Source: Citrobacter koseri
Lineage (GTDB): Bacteria > Pseudomonadota > Gammaproteobacteria > Enterobacterales > Enterobacteriaceae
Reading direction: 5' to 3'
Length of the DNA stretch: 64,000 nt
NCBI GenBank assembly: GCA_900446925.1
Contig: UAVY01000002.1
Location: 124,001 to 188,000, forward strand
A program made the translations under genes and the position numbers. The notes beneath the pieces are model-generated. The model did no database searches, was not told where the DNA came from, and was given only the letters and a program-made list of their open reading frames with translations. Of the stretch, positions 1-9,159 are shown one piece after another; position 1 is the first letter of the stretch; the number at the start of each line of letters is the position of its first letter.

Positions 1-170
1 GTTTGCCATACATCTCCTTTGCAGCAATCGGTGAATGGCGGCTCATTCAGTATCGCCATCGGGATAGCAGAGTATAAACTACAACGGTTTAGTGTAACGT
101 TACAGCTAATCGTGTCAATGCCATAAATCCCGTAACCGTTGTTCACACAATGAAAAATCTAAATAACATT
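1..170. other. Upstream region with no recognisable gene
   Basis: I see no convincing coding sequence here. The stretch precedes the Fur-type palindrome of the siderophore receptor gene. It may hold the end of a gene or promoter that lies left of the window. Confidence 0.4.
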
Positions 171-195
171 GATAATGAGTTTCACTCTCATTATC
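171..195 (+). promoter_or_regulatory. Fur-box-like palindrome upstream of TonB-dependent receptor
   Basis: The arms GATAATGAG (171-179) and CTCATTATC (187-195) form a perfect 9-bp inverted repeat with a 7-base spacer. The GATAATGA / TCATTATC core is typical of Fur operators. It lies about 170 bases before the receptor start, so iron-responsive repression is the natural reading. Confidence 0.7.
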
Positions 196-312
196 ATGTT
201 GGCTGTGCGGGTTTCGGTGATTATTCTTCGTATCAAGGATGGACACAGAACATATATATGGAAAACCCTTCCCATACATAAAACGAGCATTTTTGTTCGG
301 GTTTCATTCAAT

Positions 313-338
313 AAAAACCCATTTTAAAGGGTTTTTTT
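313..338 (+). terminator. Terminator-like hairpin in the receptor leader
   Basis: AAAAACCC (313-320) pairs with GGGTTTTT (329-336) across an 8-base loop, and more T residues follow. It lies between the Fur box and the receptor start codon, so it would be in the 5' leader. It could be an attenuator, or the terminator of an unseen upstream transcript. A partly competing arm, GAAAACCC (261-268) with GGGTTTC (299-305), is also visible. Confidence 0.5.
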
Positions 339-362
339 CGTGTCCTTGTATTCATGAGATTA

Positions 363-2575
363 ATGATGAAAAGCAGCGCAAAAAATAATTATTCTCTGCA
401 AAAATCCTTGCTGGCATTCGCGATTGGTGCCGCCGCTCACGGTGTTTACGCAGCAGAAGACACTACCGGGAAAGAAGATACGATGGTCGTTGAGGCCAAA
501 TCCGCAAACAGTGGTTTTAAAGCCGGTGGCGACGCGCAGGTGCCCGCGTTCCTGGAGGGGCAGGTTGCCCACGGAGGACGACTGGGGGTTCTGGGCGAAC
601 AAAAAGCGATGGATGTGCCGTTTAACGTTATCGGTTACACCTCAAAACTGGTGGAAGACCAGCAGGCGAAGACCATCGGCGAGGTGCTGAAAAACGACGC
701 CGCAGTACAGCCCGTACAGGGATACGGGAACTTCTCAGAAAACTATCGTATTCGCGGCTTTGAGCTGGCGGGGGATGACGTGACCTGGGGCGGTCTGGCT
801 GGCGTGCTGCCGCGTCAGGTCGTGGATGCTTCGCTGTTTGAGCGCGTGGAAGTGTTTAAAGGCGCCAGCTCTTTCGTGAACGGCGCAGCAAGTTCCGGCG
901 TGGGCGGTATGGTCAACATGGAGCCGAAACATGCTGATGACCTGCCGCTGACGCGCCTGGGGGTGGATTACACCTCTTCGACTCAGGTAGGCACCACGCT
1001 GGATGCCGGTCGTCGTTTTGGCGATAACAATCAGTTTGGCGCGCGAGTAAACATTCTGCATCGTGAAGGCGAAACCGCCGTTGATAACGAGAAAAAGCGC
1101 ACGACGCTGGCCGCCCTCGGGCTGGATTATCGCGGCGATAAACTGCGCTCCTCGCTGGATGTCGCCGCCCAGAAAAAGACGTTCCACGGCGGGACGATGG
1201 GAATTAACTTAAGCGGCGTCGATTTCGTGCCGGATGTACCGAACAACACGGATAACTACAGCCAGAAGTGGGGCTACAGTGATATCACTAACCAGTTCGG
1301 TATGGCGCGCGCTGAATACGACATCCTGAATAACTGGACGGTCTACGGCGGCGCCGGGGCGCAACATGCGCATGAAACCGGGATTTATACCGCGCCAAAA
1401 TTACTGGACAGATCGGTGATGCTGTCGTCAATGTGCTGTATACCAACCGTATTATTGACGCGTTCAGCAGTATGGCAGGTATTCGCGGCGAATTTGATAC
1501 CTGGTCGGTCAGCCATAAGGTGAACCTGGGCTATTCGGCGGTGATCAAACGCGATAAAACGGCATGGCGTATGAACTGGGCCAACCCTGGCTCCATGACC
1601 AATATCTATGACAACCATGACGTGCCGATGCCGCAGTGGGATCTCGCCGGCGGCAACTATCACGATCCGCTGACAACCTCCCGAAACCGTACTCAGGGTT
1701 ATCTCCCTCAGTGATACGCTGGGATTCTTTGATGACCAGGTGCTGCTGACCGTCGCCGCGCGTAATCAGAAAGTGGTGGTGCGTAACTACAGCAATGCGA
1801 CCGGTGAAGAAGACACTGCTTCTCGCTATACGGAAAGTCGATGGATGCCGACCTACGGTATCGTATATAAGCCGTGGGACACGGTGTCACTGTATGCCAA
1901 CCACACCGAGGCATTACAGCCGGGTGAAAACATTACCGATCAGGAGTCGCCGGATTACGGTAAAAGCATCGGTATTCTGCACTCTAAGCAAAATGAAGTG
2001 GGCGTGAAAATTGATTTCGGCACCGTCGGCGGTAGCCTGGCGCTGTTTGAGATTAAGAAACCGTCCGTGATTAAGAACGAGACGACGCAGGAATATTCGA
2101 CCGATGGCGAGCAGCGTAACCGGGGTGTGGAGGTTAACCTGTTTGGTGAGCCGGTTTACGGGTCTGCGTCTGAACAGCAGTGCGACCTGGTTACAGCCGA
2201 AACTGACCAAAACGCAGGATGGCGTCAATCAGGGGAATGATGCTTCCGGTACTCCACGTTTCACCGCCGTTCTCGGTGCTGAATATGATATCCGGCAGGT
2301 TGATGGGGCTGACCGCTACCGCGCGACTGAATCACACCGGCTCGCAGTATGACGGCGCCGCTAATGAGAAGAAGCTGGACAGTTACACCACGCTTAACCT
2401 CGGCGTTCGTTACCGGATGCGCGTAAACCAGGAGCAGAATGAGATGGTATGGCGTTTAGGGGTGGATAACGTCACCAACGAGCAATACTGGTCTGGCGTA
2501 TCCGACTACGATGGCGTGTATGTGTTCCGTGGCGAACCGCGTACCCTGAAGCTGTCTGTTAATTACGACTTCTGA
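363..2575 (+). CDS. TonB-dependent siderophore receptor (frame interrupted)
   Basis: This is an outer-membrane iron-siderophore receptor of about 735 residues. The N-terminus has a signal peptide ending near GVYAA. A plug domain follows, with the motifs NYRIRGFE and VEVFKGASS. A 22-strand-type barrel then ends in the terminal aromatic NYDF expected of outer-membrane proteins. The best resemblance I recall is to hydroxamate (FhuE/FcuA-like) receptors, but the ligand cannot be read from sequence. The frame breaks near 1410, 1700, 2161 and 2290, and joining the frames gives a continuous receptor. Starts at 354, 363 and 366 are all possible; 363/366 follow a weak GAGAT. A Fur-type palindrome lies upstream. 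Confidence 0.8.
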
Positions 2576-2603
2576 GTTAAAAACGGGCAGGGATGCCCGG
2601 TAG

Positions 2604-2868
2604 TAATGCCGGATGGCGGCTTCGCCTTATCCGGCCTACGGTATTACGGTGTGGTGTGGGTAATGCCGGATGACGGCTTTGCCTTATCCGGCCTACGGTA
2701 CTACGGTGTGGTGCGGGTAATGCCGGATGGCGGCTTCGCCTTATCCGGCCTACGGTATTACGGTGTGGTGTGGGTAATACCGGATGGCGGCTTTGCCTTA
2801 TCCGGCCTACGGTACTACGGTGTGGTGAGATTGTAGGCCCGATAAGCTTGCGCCATCGGGCAACCGAA
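2604..2868. repeat. Tandem REP/BIME array, four 57-bp units plus a terminal REP
   Basis: Units begin at 2604, 2661, 2718 and 2775, a period of exactly 57 bases. Each contains the REP palindrome (GCCGGATGGCGGCTT with CCTTATCCGGCCTAC). A diverged REP closes the array (TAGGCCCGATAAGC, about 2834-2868). Units 1 and 3 are identical and units 2 and 4 resemble each other, so the array grew as a 114-bp pair. It separates two convergent genes. Confidence 0.9.
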
Positions 2869-2871
2869 CCG

Positions 2872-3649
2872 GCTATGATGATTTCTGAAACTCGCTGACG
2901 GTTTCCCACGCAATCTGCTGCAATGCTTTGCGGTGGCTGGGGTCATATCCGTGTCTACGGGCAGCGCTCCGCCCACTGGCGACTGGTTATACAGCGTGGC
3001 AAAGAACACACAGGCGGCTAAATAGGTTCCTGCGATGGAAGGGTGTACGCCATCGTGGTAATAAAGATTAATTTCCGGGTGTGCTTTACGCGCTTTTTCA
3101 AAAGCCAGGCCGACCGGCGCGACATAGCCGCCAGTTTTCTGCGCAATGGAAACATAGGCGTCAGCAAGTTTCTGTATATCCTCTGGTTGATCCCGCTTTG
3201 CCCAGGTCATGAAGTACACGACTTTTGAACCTGCCTGATGCGCCATATCCGCCATTTTTGTCGCGGATTCGATGAAATTCTGCCGGGTGCTCTCTTTCTG
3301 TGAGATCGTCTCCGTGGAGTTGCCTTGCAAGATGACAACGTCCCATTTTTGCAATGTATTCTGATAGGCGAGATTATGAATTTGCCAGCCTAAATGACCG
3401 CTTGAGATGGTGATCCCCCGATATTTTATACCCTTTCGCGTGGTTCGGCAGTAAAGAACGCGTCAGATCCCGCAACCGGGTATTAATATTGTTGTTATAG
3501 AACGTAAAAGAGTTGCCATACAGCGCGACAATTTTATTATCCCCCTCTATTTTTGCATAGGGTGAGGGCGCTAATAGCGCATCAGCATGCACACATAAAC
3601 TGCCAAATAAAAAAGTTGATGCAAGGGATAACTGCATTATTCTTTTCAT
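2872..3649 (-). CDS. SGNH/GDSL-type hydrolase, DUF4886-like (frame interrupted)
   Basis: This is a predicted exported esterase of about 257 residues. A signal peptide (MKRIMQLSLASTFLFGS...HA) is followed by the block-I nucleophile region ALYGNSFTF, then VILQGNS, and near the C-terminus DGVHPS, which supplies the Asp and His of an SGNH triad. The frame breaks at the C5 run 3415-3419 and again near 2925. Removing one G and adding one base restores a continuous protein ending at 2872. The gene lies 10 bases behind the porin gene on the same strand, so the two are probably co-transcribed and may act on the same extracellular substrate. The substrate is unknown. Confidence 0.7.
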
Positions 3650-3659
3650 AAATCACCTG

Positions 3660-4697
3660 TCAGAAGTCATAGCGGAGTCCAACGATGAGCGCGTCATCAT
3701 TGACTTTTTGGTTTTTATTGGCGAAGGCTTTATCGTAAGTAAATGATAACCAGGTATCATCGGCTAATGTTATTTGTGTTTCGACACGCCAGTCCTCTTT
3801 TTCATAGACGGATTTATCTTTCTCATCCAGGAAACTGTAACCGGTAAGGAATTTAAATTTACCGTATTTCCAGGACAGTAATGAATCCATGCCTTTAAAG
3901 TCATTGTCGCTTTTATTATCGCGCGCAATGGATGTGCGTAATGCGGTGACGGCGGCTTCAACGTTCTTATAGCTGAGCTGCAAGCCTGCCATGATCTGGT
4001 CGTTTTGATTCCGGCCATCGGTGGTTTTTACGCCATCCTGGCGTTTATAACGACTGGCGGCAATCGCCGGTGTGAGTCTGAAATCCCCCAGTCTGAGCGT
4101 GTTTCTGTAACTGGCCATTGCGCCATAATCCAGGGCTTCATTACTGCTGCCATTGCCCGCGACCCACGCCAGCTGTATCTCATTGCCTGCAAATTTAGCA
4201 TTCCATTGTACGGTGCCGTCCTGGCGGTTGAACTGGTAGGAGTCATCAATAGTGGTGATGCCGTAGCTGTAAATATTCGGCGTAAAGTTTTTATATTTAT
4301 CAGTCATTTTCATGACCTGATACAACGGGTTTTTGGTCCTGCCGACAATCAGTTCGCCCCAGGTTTTATTGGACAAACCAATATAGGAGTAGCGCGCTTT
4401 TAAATCGCTATCCCCGGTATTGCTGTCGTTTTTTTCGGTTCGCACCTGCCATTCCAGACGGCCCACGATCTTTGTCTCGGGGATAAAATCTAAATCCCGG
4501 GTGAGGTAAATCCCCAGACGGCCACCCAGATTCGTTCGTGTTTCGCTTCCGGCATAAGAGTTTTCTCCGCTGGCAATTTTACCTTCCACACGGCCATAAA
4601 TATCCAGCGTATTTCCATCTTTATTATAGATATTCATCGCATATGAGGAGGTTGTCATCCCCGTCAGTAGAATGAGTGAAATCATTTTTATTTTCAT
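3660..4697 (-). CDS. Outer-membrane porin
   Basis: The protein has 345 residues: a signal peptide ending at SSYA, then a mature start MNIYNKDGNTLDIYGRVEG. That start and the terminal GLRYDF are typical of general trimeric porins of the OmpC/PhoE superfamily. Internal segments alternate hydrophobic and polar residues as in a 16-strand barrel. I chose ATG 4697 because GGGGA lies just upstream; an in-frame ATG at 4715 has no such site. The gene is divergent from the lyase gene and upstream of the SGNH hydrolase, so it may admit the substrate of this locus. It does not match the main E. coli porins closely. Confidence 0.8.
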   Translation of the reverse strand: MKIKMISLILLTGMTTSSYAMNIYNKDGNTLDIYGRVEGKIASGENSYAGSETRTNLGGRLGIYLTRDLDFIPETKIVGRLEWQVRTEKNDSNTGDSDLKARYSYIGLSNKTWGELIVGRTKNPLYQVMKMTDKYKNFTPNIYSYGITTIDDSYQFNRQDGTVQWNAKFAGNEIQLAWVAGNGSSNEALDYGAMASYRNTLRLGDFRLTPAIAASRYKRQDGVKTTDGRNQNDQIMAGLQLSYKNVEAAVTALRTSIARDNKSDNDFKGMDSLLSWKYGKFKFLTGYSFLDEKDKSVYEKEDWRVETQITLADDTWLSFTYDKAFANKNQKVNDDALIVGLRYDF

Positions 4698-4715
4698 AGC
4701 ATCCCCAGAAAACAA

Positions 4716-5111
4716 TAGTTAGCTTATTTATCTGTTCGAGTGAGCGGTTTATCGCAGGAGGGATTGTTCTGGAAAAAAGGATGGTCATGATATGGGAATT
4801 ATTTTTTCTCATTACAAAATGTGATTTTTAGCGCATAACGATGTCCTGTTTTATCATGTTGCTAAATTTAATGGTGCTTATTTGCGAAAAGTTAAAGCAA
4901 AGCGAAATACGCGTTGCACTAACAAAGCAACTCATTGTGATAGCTATCTCATTTTTGTGTTTTTCGGGCGTTAAAAAGGGAAAGCAAAATTCTCATGACG
5001 TATTTTATGAATGGGAATTTTATTTTCCCCTGTTAATCAGTTGGCCGATCCCGCAAGATTCATTCACGACCTTTTATATTAAGATGCTTTATATTGCCGG
5101 AGAGTCGCAGT
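4716..5111. other. Divergent intergenic region between porin and lyase genes
   Basis: This is an AT-rich gap of about 400 bases between divergent genes. It must hold the promoters of both. One CRP-like site is described separately. The open frame inside it looks like chance. Confidence 0.5.
4936..4951. promoter_or_regulatory. Possible CRP site
   Basis: TGTGA, six bases, then TCTCA: 9 of 10 half-site positions match the CRP consensus TGTGA-N6-TCACA. It sits between divergent catabolic genes, where catabolite control would be expected. No footprint can be inferred. Confidence 0.35.
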
Positions 5112-6483
5112 ATGTACGGTAAGCAAACAACAGTATTTGATTCTGACCTCTATTCATCGCTCTTTACCGAGAGTCGGATGCGGGGAAATCTGGTCTGACG
5201 ACAATCTGCTTCGCTGCTGGTTGACGTTTGAAGCAACGGTAGCGCGTGTGCAAAGCGAGCTGGGCATTATTCCTGAACAGGCGGCGATTGAAATCGAGCA
5301 GGCATGTCAGAACATCGAGATAAACTGGCCCGCCTTAGCCCAGGGAACGCAAACGGTGGGCATGGCGATTAAGCCCTTGATCGACCAGATTTCGGCTGCT
5401 GGCTCTCCGTTGGTTAGCCGCTATCTCCACTGGGGATGCACCACCCAGGATCTGCTGGACTCCGGCGTGGCGATGCGATTACAGCAGACGCTGCAACGGG
5501 TATATCAGCAACTGATTGAGGTAGGGGAAGAGATGAAGGGCATGGCCTTAAAGCATGCCCGCACCGTTATGGTTGCGCGCACCAATTCGGTTGATGCCTC
5601 CGCCACGACCTGGGGGCTGCATGTCTCCGGCTATCTGGCGGAGGTGAATCGGCATCTGAACCGGCTGCAACAGCTCTATCCCCGGGCGATTACGGGTCTG
5701 TTTGGTGGCGCGGTGGGGAATCTTGCCTCCGTCGGTTCTCAGGGAATGGCGACGCGTGAGCGGTTGATGCGGGCGCTGGGGCTAAACGTTCCCTGTGGTA
5801 TAAACAATGCCAGCCAGGATGCAATTGTTGAAGTGGTTCAATGCTTTGCGCTGATTCACGGTACGCTCTGCCGCCTGGCGAATGACGTGGAAACCCTGGG
5901 ACGCACCCCCATCGCGGAAGTGCTTGAAGGCGAGGGCGGCGGAGGCTCCAGCACCATGCCGCACAAGGCTAATCCGCGCGCCAGCAATATGATTCAGACG
6001 CTGGCGAGGATGGGCTGGATGTACGCCTCCGGCGCGCCTGCGATGTTGGATCAGCAGGATGTGCGCGCGGCGTCGATGAGAGTATTGAACTGGACGATTC
6101 TACCCGAGGCGTCGAACGCCTTATCGGTCAGTCTTAGCCGGGCCAAAAAGCTGCTTTCCCACCTTATTGTGAATGAAGACAGAATGCGCGCTAATTTTGA
6201 CTGCTCGAAATCTTTCATTATGTCGGAATCGATTACGATGAGTCTGGCGAACAAAATAGGGCGAGAACCCGCTTATAATTTAGTTAAAGCGCTGCTCAGT
6301 CAGGCGAATGGTGAGCAAAGTCTTATCGACATTGTCCACGCCAGCCCGGAAGTTCGGGCGTCGTTATCCGCAGAAGAAATTGCCGATGCCTGCGAGCCGT
6401 TGTCTTATATTGGTTGCAACGATGCGCTGATTGCCGAGACCCTCGCGCGGTTTGATGAAATGAAAGTCATCGATATTGCGTAG
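5112..6483 (+). CDS. Fumarase/aspartase-superfamily lyase (adenylosuccinate lyase / CMLE-like; frame interrupted near start)
   Basis: The protein has about 456 residues. The superfamily signature GSSTMPHKANP is intact, and the upstream blocks HWGCTTQD and ARTNSVDA fit the PurB / 3-carboxymuconate cycloisomerase branch. Most members release fumarate by beta-elimination; the substrate here is unknown. The start is ATG 5112, preceded by GGAGAG. From it the frame reads MYGKQTTVFDSDLYSSLF and breaks at the G4 run 5182-5185; with three G it continues as REIWSDDN. A shorter open frame starting at 5137 is therefore not the true N-terminus. The DcuC-like carrier and malic enzyme downstream suggest a fumarate/malate-yielding pathway. 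Confidence 0.8.
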
Positions 6484-6520
6484 CGCTTTATGTCGGGAGC
6501 GTCCCTCCCGACTCTGCTGG

Positions 6521-7388
6521 TCAGGTATTATGTGAAGAAGCGGAAAATGTCTCAAAGAAGAGAAACAACTCTTCCAGTTGGGCAAAGTTGCCTTCATTGT
6601 CACTCTTCTCATAAGCCAGATGCAGAATCAGTTCGATAAAAAAGAAACCGAGAATTCGGCTTTGAAAAATGGACTCCACGTCGCTTGGCAGTACAAACTG
6701 AAGATCGCAGAATTTACCGTAAGGATTGGCATCAGAATTGGTGATCAGCACGACGGTCGCATTTTTCTTTCTGAACCATTTCGCGATATTGAGTGCGACC
6801 CGGTTAAAGCGATAGTAGGAGAATACGATCAGAACATCATCTGGTTCGATGTTTATCAGGCACTTGGGCAGCTCGCTGATGTCGGTAGGCAGAAGAGTGA
6901 TGTTGCTGCGAAAGTACTTTAACAACGTACAAAAATGCAGCGCCATCGCGTGGGAGGAGGAAGGGCCGACCACATAAATATGGCGTTGGCTGTTGAGTAC
7001 CAGTTCGATGAATTTATTCAGGCTATCGATGCTGATAGTCTGTTTAAAACCATTAAATAATGAAGTGACTTTATTATTAAAGGTATCAACAATCTGTTCT
7101 GTTTTGGTGGTGTTTTTTAGGTCGCTGGCGACTGTTTTTCTCAAAAGGCGCGGCGATTTTGTTTTTTGACAGCGTGGTATCCAGCGCTCTTCTGAAAGCT
7201 GCATAACCAGTAAAACCAACTTTATTCAGAAAGCGCCCGATGGTTGCTTTGCTCACGGCGGCATTCTGGGAAAGATCGACAATCCCATGATAAGGTAATT
7301 CGCTGAAGTGTTTATTAATATAGTCATTAAGCCGACATTCAGACTCGGTCAGGTCACCAATATTTTTGGGTGAGTGAATTATACTCAT
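6521..7388 (-). CDS. RpiR-family transcriptional regulator (frame interrupted)
   Basis: The product has about 288 residues. The N-terminal RpiR helix-turn-helix is visible in LSQNAAVSKATIGRFLNKVG. The C-terminal SIS sugar-phosphate-binding domain includes IYVVGPSSSHAMAL and VLIVFSYYR. The frame breaks near 7146, where the minus strand reads GCGCC before TTTTGAG; dropping one C joins the two halves. It lies between the lyase gene and the carrier gene, opposite in strand to both, as a local regulator would. RpiR proteins usually sense phosphorylated sugars or small acids; the effector is unknown. Confidence 0.8.
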
Positions 7389-7764
7389 CCAGACTTAATG
7401 TGTTTTTTCTGTACATGTGTAGTACCCGGTGACGTTTTATATTGAGATTGTTATATGAAAAGATACCTCTGCCGTCAATCATTCCGTGGCTGGCAATTTA
7501 GTAAAACGTCTTATTTTCTGGCGGGATCGCGCCCCATGTAGATAAGATGCGATCTTACTCACAAAAAAATATGGGAAAAGCCCTTTCCCATATTTTATAG
7601 CACGGTGGTTTATTACGATTAAATCGACAGTACAATTATTTAATACCGTGAACTGACGGACATATTCTCATGGCAATATGTATTAGCAGGTTTTTAGCTG
7701 TTGATGAAAACGCTGCTTGCATAAGGCTGACATCTCTGATTTGTATGGTATAGGGATTGTTGTT
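7389..7764. other. Divergent intergenic region rpiR-like / dcuC-like
   Basis: This 376-base gap separates divergent genes. It holds a strong hairpin (listed separately) and must contain both promoters. No further gene was found. Confidence 0.5.
7567..7596 (+). terminator. Terminator-like hairpin in the leader of the carrier gene
   Basis: AAATATGGGAAA (7567-7578) pairs perfectly with TTTCCCATATTT (7584-7595), and T residues continue the right arm. It stands about 170 bases upstream of the DcuC-like start, between divergent genes. A plain terminator is not expected there, so attenuation or a remnant terminator is possible. Confidence 0.5.
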
Positions 7765-9132
7765 ATGACTGCATTTATTATAGCAATAGTGATAACAGTA
7801 ATTGCCGCGTGGTTAATTGTGAAAAATTACCAGCCGCAAACTGTGTTATTATTCGCGGGCTGGCGTTATTAACAGTTACCGTTCTGTTTTACCCAGAGAA
7901 TAGTATTCTTTATGGTAAAGTAAAATCTACCGGGTCAACCTGGCTGGATATCTTCAGTTTTGCAAAAGAGTCTTTGACCACGCAAATCGCGGGTATCGGC
8001 TTAATTATTTATGGCGGCGGGGGGATTCGCCAGTTATATGGATCACATCAAAGCCTCGAATGCGATGGTGAATATGTGTATTCGTCCCTTGCAGGTCATT
8101 AAAGCGCCTTATCTTATTCTTGCGCTGGGCTACATTTGCGCGCAGCTTCTGCATGTGGCGATCTCCAGCGCTGCCGGGCTGGCGATGTTATTACTGGTGA
8201 CGTTCTTTCCCGTTCTGGTGCGGCTGGGCGTCAGTAAAGCGTCCGCTGCCGCGATGATCGGCCTGTGCGCGTTTATGGATCTTGGCCCGGCGGTTGGAAC
8301 GGCGAATCTTGCGGCCAAACATGCCGGAATGGAAAGCGCGATTTACTTTGCGCACTATCAGATGCCGGTGGCGGTTGTGGTTATGCTGGCCGTCGCGGTG
8401 GTGATTTTCTTTACCGCCAAATATTTCGATAAAAAAGATGGGTTTGTTCCGGGGACGGAAGAGGTTGCCGAAGCGGAAGAGGAAGGACGCAAAGTGCCCG
8501 CCATTTATGCGCTGCTGCCTGTATTGCCCGTCATTCTGGTTCTGGTTTTCAGCCCGCTGGCGATCGCATCCATCAAAATTGACGTTGTGACGGCGATGAT
8601 CCTCGGGGCGGTGGTCGCTTTTTTCTTCGAGCTGTTCACCACGCGTGATTTCCGCGCCTGTTGCAAAGGGTTGCAGGTATTTTTCAAAGGAATGGGAAGC
8701 ATGTTTACCAGTATCGTTTCTTTACTGGTCTGCGCGGATATCTATGCCCAGGGGCTACAGAAAATCGGCGCAGTGGACTATCTCCTTCAGTCCGTGCAAA
8801 GCGCCGGTCTGGGCTTTACCAGTATGACGCTGGTGATGACGGCGCTGGTGGGCGTTACCGCAGTATTAACCGGTTCTGGCGTGGCGGCATTCTTCTCCTT
8901 TTCCGGGCTGGCGCCCTCTATCGCGGCGAAGTTTGGTGAAAGCGCGGTCAATATGATTCTGCCTATGCAGCTGATGGCGGGAATGGGGCGCTCTATTTCT
9001 CCGGTTGCGGGCATCATTATCGCCGTGAGCAAAGCGGGCGAATGCTCACCGTTTATGATCGTCAGAAGAACGCTGCTCCCGGCGCTGGCGGGGATTGCCG
9101 CGATGTTGATTGCCAATTATGTGCTGATTTAA
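7765..9132 (+). CDS. DcuC-family C4-dicarboxylate carrier (frame interrupted)
   Basis: This is an inner-membrane carrier of about 455 residues with a dozen hydrophobic segments. It resembles DcuC in GGFASYMDHIKASNAMV, in AISSAAGLAMLLLVTFFPV and in the ending ISPVAGIIIAVSKAGE. DcuC-type proteins exchange or export succinate and fumarate; here it could import a dicarboxylate-like substrate. The start is ATG 7765 (MTAFIIAIVITVIAAWLIV). The frame breaks near 7856 and near 8010; joining the pieces gives the usual DcuC length. The malic enzyme follows after 27 bases, so the two are probably one operon. Confidence 0.8.
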
Positions 9133-9159
9133 CGCTTTTCTTATTACCGGATTTAACTC

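Noticed and set aside
363..2575. The siderophore receptor as a true pseudogene
   Set aside because: Each break is one base and the remaining sequence is conserved, with no in-frame stops. The same pattern occurs in essential genes, so sequencing error is the simpler reading. Real inactivation cannot be fully excluded.
2577..2909. Repeat proteins of 19-residue units on both strands
   Set aside because: They are translations of the 57-bp REP array, not genes.
4841..5122. A 93-codon frame upstream of the lyase
   Set aside because: It lies in a divergent promoter region, has no ribosome-binding site and no resemblance, and overlaps the true lyase start.
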